A stretch of DNA of 64,000 nucleotides from M3007 sp040397785 (GTDB taxonomy: Bacteria > Bacteroidota > Bacteroidia > Chitinophagales > Saprospiraceae). Location: NCBI GenBank assembly GCA_040397785.1, contig JBBAVI010000003.1:41744-105743 (forward strand), given 5' to 3'. A program made the translations under genes and the position numbers. This document shows, one piece after another, positions 16,314 through 23,871 of the stretch; position 1 is the first letter of the stretch, and each line of letters opens with the position of its first letter. A model generated the notes under the pieces. That model had not been told where the DNA came from, did not search any database, and saw only the letters and a program-made list of their open reading frames with translations.

Positions 16314-17942
16314 ATGATGTACAAGCGCATTTCAAAATTTGCAGTTAGCATTCATCTATTTCTTCTTTTTACAATCCAAAGCAGCGCGCAGGATATTACC
16401 CATTTAACAGGAAGTGGTAATTTTACAAATGGCCAAACAACCGCTGAAGAAATACAGCAGATTGCCGTCTTAAACTTTATCGGTGCAAAAAGTACACGTG
16501 TAAGCGTATACCCATCCTATTGTTTTAATCCAGATACGAAAATAGGGAATCCATCCAGCATTGACAGTATTATGTTGTTGTTGTACCAGGCGGGCATCAA
16601 ACCGATGATCCTTTTCGAATATTATGGTTTTTACAATGCTTTAGGGGCAAAAGACAAATGGTATGAAATCGGTAAAAGTTTTGCGGAACGCTGGAGGCCT
16701 AATTCACCTTATTTACTTTCAAAAAACATACAAAATTGGGGTATTTCCGTGTATTCGGCAATCAACGAGCCGGATATCAATACGCCTTATATACCAAGGA
16801 CGATCTTAGAGGGTACAGAAAACTATCATGATGCCTTGGAAGGACTGGCAGATGGCGTTCATTCGATTGATTCAAGTTTAAGGATCATTCCTGGAGGATG
16901 GGCATCCCAAAATGCCTTTAGTTGGAATGATGCCAATGGTTATGGCACCGCCATCGTAGACTTAATCAATTCGGGGAAATTGGCCGGATTCGATTTGCAC
17001 ACGTACAATGATAATACGTATGCACCGATCGTCGATAAACAGCAAGAATTTTATTGGAGGTATTGTGCGCAAGCCGATTTTAATGAAATACAGCAAGAAA
17101 TTGGTATTAATAAACCCATTAAATTTTACTCTACTGAATTTAGCTACAAAGCCAATATTCTGGGAATCGGCGAAGAAGAATCGGCAAAAAGACTTTTTAC
17201 TTGTATTTGGAACAATTTAGGGGTGGTAAAAAGGGATGGTTTTACGCACGCCACTGAATTTGCACTGGTTTGGAATTTGTACCACACGGTGGAATTTGAT
17301 TCTGTATACGGTATGTGCAATCAATTCATGCCTTATATTCCAAATTTAAGAGGAACAACGTTCAAACGCGCGATGGAATTAGGTGCGGGTATGAATTTCA
17401 CCGCATTAGATCCCAATGGATCCGGCATATACAAATTGACCAATGGCTTAAAAGATATGTGGGTGTGGCAAAATTATTACCGCTGGAGTCAAATAAACGG
17501 GACGTCCTTCACGATTGATTTGCCCGCCGATGCTTCGAAAATCATGCTGTACGGTTTTGATGGTTTAAGAGATTCCGTGGAAGTGGCTGGGAAACAAAAC
17601 TACACCTTTACGCAGCTGCCAGAAAGTGAAACATTGGTGTTTGTAATTTTAAGAGCACCCATTGTTGCTGAAAACACCCCGATGAACGTAAAGGATCATC
17701 ATCCGTGGACCATTTTCCCGAACCCGGCAACAAATACGGTTTCCGTTAAATTGGAAGGCGACCCTGTTCTATATCAAAACGCGATTATCCAGATAAAAGA
17801 CATGACAGGCAGGCTGCTGTTAACGGAAAATATTCATGCTGGCGATCATTCTATTAATATGAATGCTTATAGTGCGGGTGTTTATATCCTGGAGGTAAGC
17901 AATCCTTTAACCAAAACTTGCATTAAATTAATTAAAATGTAA
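16314..17942 (+). CDS. T9SS-exported clan GH-A glycoside hydrolase
   Basis: The 542-aa protein begins with a signal peptide (to SSAQ) and contains a TIM-barrel-like region of about 400 residues. SAINEPDIN near residue 155 provides the acid/base Glu of clan GH-A, and FYSTEFSY near residue 265 the nucleophile Glu. The C-terminal 85 residues (FPNPATNTVSVKL to CIKLIKM) are a T9SS type A sorting domain. It is therefore likely a secreted glycanase or glycosidase, but the GH family cannot be fixed by eye. The start may be either of two adjacent ATGs. It diverges from the aspartyl protease operon. Confidence 0.82.
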   Translation: MMYKRISKFAVSIHLFLLFTIQSSAQDITHLTGSGNFTNGQTTAEEIQQIAVLNFIGAKSTRVSVYPSYCFNPDTKIGNPSSIDSIMLLLYQAGIKPMILFEYYGFYNALGAKDKWYEIGKSFAERWRPNSPYLLSKNIQNWGISVYSAINEPDINTPYIPRTILEGTENYHDALEGLADGVHSIDSSLRIIPGGWASQNAFSWNDANGYGTAIVDLINSGKLAGFDLHTYNDNTYAPIVDKQQEFYWRYCAQADFNEIQQEIGINKPIKFYSTEFSYKANILGIGEEESAKRLFTCIWNNLGVVKRDGFTHATEFALVWNLYHTVEFDSVYGMCNQFMPYIPNLRGTTFKRAMELGAGMNFTALDPNGSGIYKLTNGLKDMWVWQNYYRWSQINGTSFTIDLPADASKIMLYGFDGLRDSVEVAGKQNYTFTQLPESETLVFVILRAPIVAENTPMNVKDHHPWTIFPNPATNTVSVKLEGDPVLYQNAIIQIKDMTGRLLLTENIHAGDHSINMNAYSAGVYILEVSNPLTKTCIKLIKM

Positions 17943-17975
17943 TTGGGTTGGGATTTTACACTTCGGTCTTTATCA

Positions 17976-18003
17976 TTTTGCGCATGGCCTTTGGCCTAAA
18001 TCA
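17976..18003 (+). repeat. dispersed repeat with GGCCTTTGGCC mini-hairpin, copy 2
   Basis: Second copy of the repeat at 10612-10640, here between two co-directional T9SS genes. Confidence 0.45.
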
Positions 18004-18067
18004 ATAAGCGCACATAAGCCCGCTCCAACAAGTCTAATACTTCATCACTTACATCTAAATCATACGT

Positions 18068-21000
18068 ATGGAAATCAAATTATGTACACTTTGCCTGCTG
18101 CTGGTCAGTATTTATACAAAAACATTTGCCCAAATTAATTGGCAACCCACCAATGGTCCGGAAGGTGGAGGCTTCTCAACTATTTACGATGATGGCCAGT
18201 ACGCCTTTGCTACTGATGAATATCAGTTTTTTAGAACCAGTGATGGGCTAAATTGGGAACAATTGCCGTTTGGAAACATTTGGCCCTTGGCGACTTCGGC
18301 GACCAAACTGGCTGGGGGAAAAGGATATGGGTATACTTATGGCCCAATATTGGACTACAAGTTTGTGGTAAGTAATGATCATGGCAGTACTTGGATTGAG
18401 GGCACCCCGCCCCCCACTTTATATGGCTATTGTAACAGCATTGCTATATGCTCGCATGGTATATATGTACCGGATACTTATTTGGGGCTTCTTTTTAGGA
18501 CACAAGATGATGGTCTTACTTGGGACACGATAACCGCACCTGGTATGTATTGTTATGATGTGCAGGCCTTTGAGGATCAATTATATGTAAACTGCGATTC
18601 CAGATTTTGGCGGCTGTCTTCAAACGGAATCGACTGGGAAGTTGTGTCACCTTTATTTGGCAGTAACGAATACCCCTTTTACATGTTCGCTTCCGATTCC
18701 CTTTTGTTTTTTGCTACTGAAACCAACCTTTGGTGCTCCAGTAATGCAGGCGGGACCTGGACTAAAACCCCCATTCTAAAACACTACAGTGCTAGCAAAT
18801 TTTACAAAATTGGAAACAGGGTATATACACGTGGCGGGCAATCAGGTATTTTGTACACCGACGATTTTGGACATAGTTGGCAGGAATTGCCCATCTCCCA
18901 GAGCTTGGGCGCGTTTGAAATGGCAACAGTAGGAGGGCAATTATTGTGCGCTGGCTCAAACAAAGGGGTGTTTAGATACGATGCCTCAAACCAACAGTTT
19001 GTCCCCTGCAACAATGGCCTTAACTCTGCATCTGTAAATTATTTGGATGCTGGCAATGGCGAATTGTGGGCTGCTTGTGGAAATGGTGTGTTTTCGTATG
19101 ATCTGGCATCAGGAAATTGGGCTGACAAAGCACTTTTGCCCCTCCCTTACCTTTATTTTGAAAAGGTGGCAGTTAGTCCTGCTGGAAAAATAATGGCCAG
19201 CGAAATTTATACATTCCGTTTTTACCTATCCGCAAATGGCGGCGCTTCTTGGGACACGATCGTCCCTTATGACTCACTATATTTGGGCGATGTCGATGTG
19301 AATAAAATATATTGGGTGGGAGAAAATATATTGATCAAGGCGAATTGGGGCAGAGATGCTTGGTCAACTGATCTCGGTCAAACCTGGGAGTTTGGTAGTT
19401 TTCCTGATAAAATTGTCCTTTTCGCAGACCAATATTTTGGGATTAAACCGTCCGAGGGACTTGTTGGGAGTGATGACTTTGGTTATAGTTGGCACCCAGT
19501 TCCGGGTCCAAATGGTTTCACTATTGCTTGGCTTTATGCTACCGAAGACAAACTTTTTGCACTGGGTTATGATAACAAAGGCAGAACCAAAATTTATAGC
19601 ACTTCCGATCAAAGCACGTGGACCTATTCCTGCGAAGGGCTACCGGAGATAGAACTATCTGAATTTGACTTCTTTCCCTATCAAGGTGGAATTTGGCATA
19701 GTGGCAACCGATATTACCTGCATCATAACTCTATTGGCTTTTTCACCTCCCTGGACACCTGCAAAACCTGGCTCCCGGTAGAACGATACATCTATGGTGT
19801 AATGGAAGCATCAGATACGACCTTTTACCGTGGTAACTTATTTGGCGGTGTTCTCAAAACAGGTTTGCCCCAAAATTACGGGGCGCTTTCCACCGGCCAT
19901 GTGTACAAAGATGACAACAACAACAGTGTGTGGGATCCTAATGAAGCCGCATTGCCCAACCTTTCGGTCAGCATTACAGAACCCGGTGCCTGGTATCCCT
20001 ATTGGTTTGTAAATACTGAATCAGATGGTCGCTATTCGATTGGTAGTTTGCCCGATTCCAATGATACACTGCGGGTGGATGTTCCATCTATATACGTGGA
20101 AAACATCAATCCGCCGCAACGCATTGTAACAAATGCGGGCAATAACCGCGATTTTGGTGTTCATTTCAAACAAGACATCACCGATGTATCCATCTCCGGA
20201 TTCTTTGTAGGACGGCCCAGACCAGGATTTCCACTCGACGCTTTTATCGGGTATGCCAATGTAGGGACCGTCCCTGCCAGTGGAAAAATCGGTATCAAAC
20301 TCGACCCGAAATACAATTTTGTTGGCGCCGAACCGCTCCCCACTGCAATGGTCGGCACCGATAGCCTGATTTGGGATTTTGACTCCATTCCGCTTTTTAG
20401 CCAGCAGCAGATTCGAATTTCCGGGGTGGTAGATGTTTCCACGGTACTTGGCAGTTCCTTTAAATTAAACGGCCACATCGAACCCACTTTATCCGATTTT
20501 AAACCTGGTAACAACCATTTCGTGCGCATCGACACTGTGGTAGGCTCCTTCGACCCCAATGAAAAACGCGTTGAACCGGCACAAGGGCTTACCCCAGCCG
20601 AAATCGCGGCCGGAAAAGAACTGGTGTACACCGTGCATTTTCAAAACACCGGCACTTACCAGGCCGACCGGGTACGTATCACCGATATGCTGGATACTGC
20701 TTTAGATGTCAAAACATTACGCTTAATCGCATCAAGCCATGCGATCTCCAGTTTTCGCCTGCTCCCGGGCAATTTGCTGGAAGTCGTCTTTGATCAAATC
20801 GCCTTGCCCGATAGCAACAGCAATGAACCCGCGAGCCACGGTTTTGTTTCCTTTGCCATCCAGCGCAACAAAGCCTTCAACAAAACCCGTAAAGTCCTAA
20901 ATACGGCTGCCATTTATTTTGATTTCAACGAACCCATCATTACCAACACGGTAATTACGCCGGTAGCAACTCCCACGGTGTCGAGTTTTGAACCGAATAT

Positions 21001-21262
21001 AACGGATTCAAAGTTCGCTGGATTGATCATCACACCCAACCCAACCGCCAAGGATTTTGTGGTTGATACCCGTGGCCGCTTGTCGGGCGCTGGAAACATG
21101 GAGCTGTTCAACGCACAAGGGAAAATATGCCTTTCAATACCCGTGACCGACTTGTCAGGTCCAATCAATGTAGCCATTACCGGCTTAACGGAAGGTGCTT
21201 ACATGGTGCGGGCTACTGGTAAAAATGGGGTTTTGTTTGGGAAAGTGGTGGTTGTGCGCTGA
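18068..21262 (+). CDS. large T9SS protein with beta-propeller, SdrD-B-like and DUF7619-like domains
   Basis: The 1064-aa protein has a signal peptide (to TFAQ) and about 600 residues of YCF48/sialidase-like propeller repeats marked by recurring S.D.G.TW and GxSW motifs. A Cna-B/SdrD-type domain follows, starting GHVYKDDNNNSVWDPNE near residue 620. Next comes a conserved domain opening GSFDPNEKRV with LVYTVHFQNTGT and IYFDFNEPIITN. The last 80 residues (ITPNPTAKDFVV to GKVVVVR) are a T9SS type A sorting domain. It is a surface or secreted protein with no evident catalytic site. Adhesion or ligand binding is a guess. Confidence 0.85.
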   Translation: MEIKLCTLCLLLVSIYTKTFAQINWQPTNGPEGGGFSTIYDDGQYAFATDEYQFFRTSDGLNWEQLPFGNIWPLATSATKLAGGKGYGYTYGPILDYKFVVSNDHGSTWIEGTPPPTLYGYCNSIAICSHGIYVPDTYLGLLFRTQDDGLTWDTITAPGMYCYDVQAFEDQLYVNCDSRFWRLSSNGIDWEVVSPLFGSNEYPFYMFASDSLLFFATETNLWCSSNAGGTWTKTPILKHYSASKFYKIGNRVYTRGGQSGILYTDDFGHSWQELPISQSLGAFEMATVGGQLLCAGSNKGVFRYDASNQQFVPCNNGLNSASVNYLDAGNGELWAACGNGVFSYDLASGNWADKALLPLPYLYFEKVAVSPAGKIMASEIYTFRFYLSANGGASWDTIVPYDSLYLGDVDVNKIYWVGENILIKANWGRDAWSTDLGQTWEFGSFPDKIVLFADQYFGIKPSEGLVGSDDFGYSWHPVPGPNGFTIAWLYATEDKLFALGYDNKGRTKIYSTSDQSTWTYSCEGLPEIELSEFDFFPYQGGIWHSGNRYYLHHNSIGFFTSLDTCKTWLPVERYIYGVMEASDTTFYRGNLFGGVLKTGLPQNYGALSTGHVYKDDNNNSVWDPNEAALPNLSVSITEPGAWYPYWFVNTESDGRYSIGSLPDSNDTLRVDVPSIYVENINPPQRIVTNAGNNRDFGVHFKQDITDVSISGFFVGRPRPGFPLDAFIGYANVGTVPASGKIGIKLDPKYNFVGAEPLPTAMVGTDSLIWDFDSIPLFSQQQIRISGVVDVSTVLGSSFKLNGHIEPTLSDFKPGNNHFVRIDTVVGSFDPNEKRVEPAQGLTPAEIAAGKELVYTVHFQNTGTYQADRVRITDMLDTALDVKTLRLIASSHAISSFRLLPGNLLEVVFDQIALPDSNSNEPASHGFVSFAIQRNKAFNKTRKVLNTAAIYFDFNEPIITNTVITPVATPTVSSFEPNITDSKFAGLIITPNPTAKDFVVDTRGRLSGAGNMELFNAQGKICLSIPVTDLSGPINVAITGLTEGAYMVRATGKNGVLFGKVVVVR

Positions 21263-21305
21263 TAAGTGTGTGTACTGAAGTGGATTTTATGATTGATGAT
21301 GCATC

Positions 21306-21344
21306 ATTGCCGAGTTGCCTGGATGTTTTGGGTGGCTCGGCAAT
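21306..21344 (+). terminator. hairpin after the large T9SS gene
   Basis: A perfect 9-bp stem (ATTGCCGAG and complement) with a 21-nt loop is followed by AAATTTTAAA, 44 bp after the stop codon at 21262. This is a plausible terminator. Confidence 0.45.
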
Positions 21345-21382
21345 GAAATTTTAAATAGCGGGTAGTCTTTGTTTTTTTAAGC

Positions 21383-21408
21383 GCGATGCCCAGCGGTGCT
21401 TTGGTCTT
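21383..21408 (+). repeat. 26-bp imperfect direct repeat, left edge of accessory block
   Basis: The segment beginning GCGATGCCC and ending GCTTTGGTCTT matches 23701-23726 at about 22 of 26 positions in the same orientation. The two copies bracket the XisH-XisI/GNAT/ORF6N block. Confidence 0.45.
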
Positions 21409-21513
21409 CCTGAAGTGCAAGGCGTCAGACTTAGAATGTTGACTTAAGGAGGATGGGAAGCAGGTTATTTGATTGTGATGTAGCAAGATCATTATATTTA
21501 CCCAAAAAGCATC

Positions 21514-21521
21514 TAACTTTG
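21514..21521 (+). promoter_or_regulatory. -7 box for xisH-xisI
   Basis: TAACTTTG matches TAnnTTTG, 19 bp before the XisH ATG, implying a very short leader. The -33 position is AT-rich without a clear TTTG. Confidence 0.4.
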
Positions 21522-21540
21522 TCTTGGAGAATTAGAAGAA

Positions 21541-21960
21541 ATGCCGAAGAAAGATACTTTTCACGAAACTGTAAAGACAGCACTTCGCAAAGAAGGCTGG
21601 AATATTACCAATGATCCGCTTTTTGTCCCAACAGAAGGAGGTGTGAACTTTTTCATAGATTTAGGGTTGAAAGGGATTATAGGCGCAGAGAAAGAAGGGC
21701 GTAATATTGCTGTTGAGATTAAGAGTTTTGATGAAAATACGCCAGTTTACAGTTTTTACGAAATACTTGGCCAATTTTTAATGTATGAAATGGCTTTAGA
21801 AGAACAGACCCAGCCTTGGGAACTTTATATTGCTCTATCAAACCTGGGTTTCAAAAAATTAGATGAAGCCCCAATTTTTAGCCGCGCAATTCAAAAATTT
21901 GGTCTTAATTTCATTATATTTGAACCTCAAACCGAAACCATCATACAATGGAAAAAGTAA
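21541..21960 (+). CDS. xisH: XisH-family protein
   Basis: The 139-aa protein matches the XisH family, first known as a controlling factor for fdxN-element excision in heterocystous cyanobacteria and now seen in many bacteria lacking that element. It has a restriction-endonuclease-like arrangement: FFIDLGL, then EKEGRNIAVEIKSF, giving the D...ExK signature of the PD-(D/E)XK fold. The later YEILGQFLMYEMAL helix is also characteristic. It overlaps the partner gene xisI by 13 bp, implying translational coupling. The recombinase XisF is absent from the window. The biochemical role is unknown. Confidence 0.88.
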   Translation: MPKKDTFHETVKTALRKEGWNITNDPLFVPTEGGVNFFIDLGLKGIIGAEKEGRNIAVEIKSFDENTPVYSFYEILGQFLMYEMALEEQTQPWELYIALSNLGFKKLDEAPIFSRAIQKFGLNFIIFEPQTETIIQWKK

Positions 21961-22289
21961 AAAAATATCAAAAGGCAATTTTAAATTTGCTGGAAGAATA
22001 CGCTGCAATTACATCTCCGTTTATGCCAGATGTCCTAAACAAAGTAATTGCTGACACCAAAAGTCATCAATATCAACTTATTCGGATTGGGTGGTATAAA
22101 GATCGTCATGTACACTACACCGTATTTCATTTTGATATCATAAATGGTAAAATTTGGATTCAAGAGAATCGGACGGATGTTAAGATAGATGAAGAACTCA
22201 TTTCGGCGGGCGTATTACCTAAAGATATAATGTCAGGTTTGCAACACCCACTACTTCAACGATTGGTAGAACAAAGTGTATCTATGTAA
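21948..22289 (+). CDS. xisI: XisI-family protein
   Basis: The 113-aa partner of XisH shows the family pattern: an N-terminal helix (MEKVKKYQKAILNLLEEYA), RIGWYKDRHVHYTVFHFDIINGKIWIQENRTD in the central beta-sheet, and a C-terminal acidic helix with GVLPKDIMSGLQHP. The central sheet and its conserved HxxxHxDIxxGKIWIQxN block define the family. It starts inside the xisH coding sequence. The stoichiometric two-gene layout resembles toxin-antitoxin or nuclease-regulator pairs, but that is inference. Confidence 0.88.
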   Translation: MEKVKKYQKAILNLLEEYAAITSPFMPDVLNKVIADTKSHQYQLIRIGWYKDRHVHYTVFHFDIINGKIWIQENRTDVKIDEELISAGVLPKDIMSGLQHPLLQRLVEQSVSM

Positions 22290-22315
22290 TTATACTTAAT
22301 GCCACGAACGATCAG

Positions 22316-22735
22316 CTATACGCTTCTCTGAAAATGATACCCAATAATATCATACCCCTGCTTGATCCAAAACCGCACCCCCTTTTTGTTGGCCACATAA
22401 CAATTGAGTTCAGACGCGATGCAGCCCTGGGAACGGCCATATTCGAAGATCCAGGCCAGCATTTGTTCGCCAATACCCTGACCCCGGTAATCGGGATGAA
22501 TGATTACGTTATCGGGTTCGATGTGTTTGCCGACATAAAACTTGGTCATGATCCACAAGCCGGAAACCCCAATTAGGCGATCCCCGTCGTACGCGCCCAC
22601 GCACACATATGCCTGGGTGCGCATCTCTGCCAGCCGAGCCATCATGGTAGTTTCGTCGGATTTGGGGTTGAGCAGCATTATAGAGGGCAGGATGGAATGG
22701 AGCGATTCATCGGGAATCAGGGTAAAATGCGGCAT
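22316..22735 (-). CDS. GNAT-family N-acetyltransferase
   Basis: The 139-aa protein has the GNAT acetyl-CoA-binding motif A, VIIHPDYRGQGIGEQML, near residue 85, and a preceding beta-strand VGAYDGDRLIGVSGLW. The C-terminal YVANKKGVRFWIKQGYDIIGYHF is typical motif B. The frame continues upstream to 22882 within the ORF6N gene, but MPHFTLIPDE at 22735 fits the fold. It follows the ORF6N gene by 32 bp and is probably co-transcribed. The acceptor substrate is unknown. Confidence 0.88.
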   Translation of the reverse strand: MPHFTLIPDESLHSILPSIMLLNPKSDETTMMARLAEMRTQAYVCVGAYDGDRLIGVSGLWIMTKFYVGKHIEPDNVIIHPDYRGQGIGEQMLAWIFEYGRSQGCIASELNCYVANKKGVRFWIKQGYDIIGYHFQRSV

Positions 22736-22767
22736 TTTATGCAAATTTTTAAAATAAGGTTGAAAAA

Positions 22768-23316
22768 TTACTCCCGTCCAAACCCGATCATCCGCCGTTC
22801 TTTTTTGGGTGTTTCCGCAGGTTCCGGGGCTTCCAGGGCGGCAATTGCATCGGCACGGGCCTGATTTTCTTCGCCCAACCAATGCAATACGGTGTGAATA
22901 TCGGATAACTCTTTGCCCATAAACACTTCCATCTCGGCAATTTTCAGGGCCAGCGCCTGGTGTGCAAATGCAAAATGCCGCAAGGAAACAAAGGCCCGGA
23001 TGATCTCGATGTTCATTTCAACTGCCTTGGGGCTGTTCAAAATGCCGGACAGCATTGCTACGCCGTGCTCTGTAAAGGCAAAAGGCAAATAACGGGTGCC
23101 GCCTTTCTTTGAGGTCGCATTTTGCGACCTCAATGTTTCAAACTCCGCTTTAGTGAGTTCGAACATAAAATCTTCAGGGAAACGATCTATGTTCCGACGA
23201 ACGGCTTCTTTCAAGCGCTTCGTTTCGGTACCAAAAAATGCTGCCAGGTCATAATCCAGCATTACTTTTTGATCGCGGATAGAATGTATTTTCGATTGTA
23301 TAATTTGTATTTCCAT
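22768..23316 (-). CDS. ORF6N-domain protein (phage-antirepressor-like)
   Basis: The 182-aa protein begins with an ORF6N domain: HSIRDQKVMLDYDLAAFFG, then KRLKEAVRRNIDRFPEDFMFELT, and LPFAFTEHGVAMLSGIL. ORF6N is a DNA-binding-related domain found in phage antirepressors and as mobile accessory genes throughout Bacteroidota. The C-terminus is a short coiled helix and a Pro/Glu-rich tail. It has its own consensus promoter. A fragment of a second, diverged copy lies at 23747-23860. Confidence 0.87.
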   Translation of the reverse strand: MEIQIIQSKIHSIRDQKVMLDYDLAAFFGTETKRLKEAVRRNIDRFPEDFMFELTKAEFETLRSQNATSKKGGTRYLPFAFTEHGVAMLSGILNSPKAVEMNIEIIRAFVSLRHFAFAHQALALKIAEMEVFMGKELSDIHTVLHWLGEENQARADAIAALEAPEPAETPKKERRMIGFGRE

Positions 23317-23356
23317 GGGTTTATAGCGGGTGCAACGGGCCCTTTGTTTAGAAACA

Positions 23357-23388
23357 CAAACATAAATGATTTGGGCGCTAAGTTCAAA
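23357..23388 (-). promoter_or_regulatory. promoter of the ORF6N-GNAT operon
   Basis: On the reverse strand TTTG (23385-23388), a 20-bp spacer and TATGTTTG (23357-23364) match the Bacteroidota consensus, 41 bp before the ATG at 23316. Confidence 0.5.
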
Positions 23389-23423
23389 CGCAATTCAGCC
23401 ATGCGTTGGTCTTCCCGAGTAAC

Positions 23424-23645
23424 TTATACAGGTGCTGAAACAATCAAGTCAAGCAGCCCACATATGCCTGCTCCAATAATAATCGTCCAGGATATCCAGT
23501 CCTTGAATTCATTGTTTTTGTGCTTAAGAAACAAAATATGAAGTCCTAAATGCGCCATCATAAAAATGTTAAATCCCTTTATAAATGAGCTTAAGTCCTG
23601 AATATGTGTCAGTTGCCAATATCCCTTTTGCACGCTTCCTTCCAA
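23424..23645 (-). pseudogene. N-terminally truncated DUF6713-like membrane protein
   Basis: The 73-residue frame lacks an ATG at its 5' end (its first codon is TTG). It encodes only what looks like the second half of a DUF6713 small membrane protein: IKGFNIFMMAHLGLHILFL, then HKNNEFKDWISWTIIIGAGICGLLDLI, with two hydrophobic helices. Family members are usually about 120-130 residues. The missing upstream half is replaced by the sequence holding the ORF6N fragment. The family assignment is from memory of the HxGLHxxF and EFxxWxSW pattern and is moderate. Confidence 0.45.
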
Positions 23646-23700
23646 AGATAAATTTAAAGTACTGGATCAATTTTCGAAACGGGTTATTTTTACTGCCAAC

Positions 23701-23726
23701 GCAATGCCCCGCAGCGCTTTGGTCTT
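23701..23726 (+). repeat. 26-bp imperfect direct repeat, right edge of accessory block
   Basis: Partner of 21383-21408. It lies between the truncated DUF6713-like gene and the ORF6N fragment. Confidence 0.45.
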
Positions 23727-23746
23727 TTGACCAGGCGCATAAAATA

Positions 23747-23860
23747 TTACTTTGAGGTCACAAAATGCAACCTCAAAGTATCAAACGCTGCTTGGGTGCG
23801 TTTGAACATAAAATCATCGGAGAAACGATCTATGTTCCAACGAACGGCTTCTTTCAAGCG
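23747..23860 (-). pseudogene. fragment of a second ORF6N gene
   Basis: The reverse strand encodes RLKEAVRWNIDRFSDDFMF followed by KRTQAAFDTLRLHFVTSK and a stop. This aligns residue by residue with the intact ORF6N protein (RLKEAVRRNIDRFPEDFMF...TLRSQNATSK). No start codon and no C-terminal half remain. It ends 12 bp from the stop codon of the giant adhesin gene. Confidence 0.8.
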
Positions 23861-23871
23861 CAACAAAGCGC

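Noticed and set aside
21304..21492. A 62-codon reverse-strand frame between the T9SS gene and xisH
   Set aside because: It overlaps the terminator hairpin and the 26-bp repeat and has no family resemblance, so it is probably not a gene.
21541..22289. Programmed DNA rearrangement controlled by XisH-XisI
   Set aside because: There is no XisF recombinase and no interrupted gene with matching direct-repeat ends. The 26-bp repeats are imperfect and intergenic.
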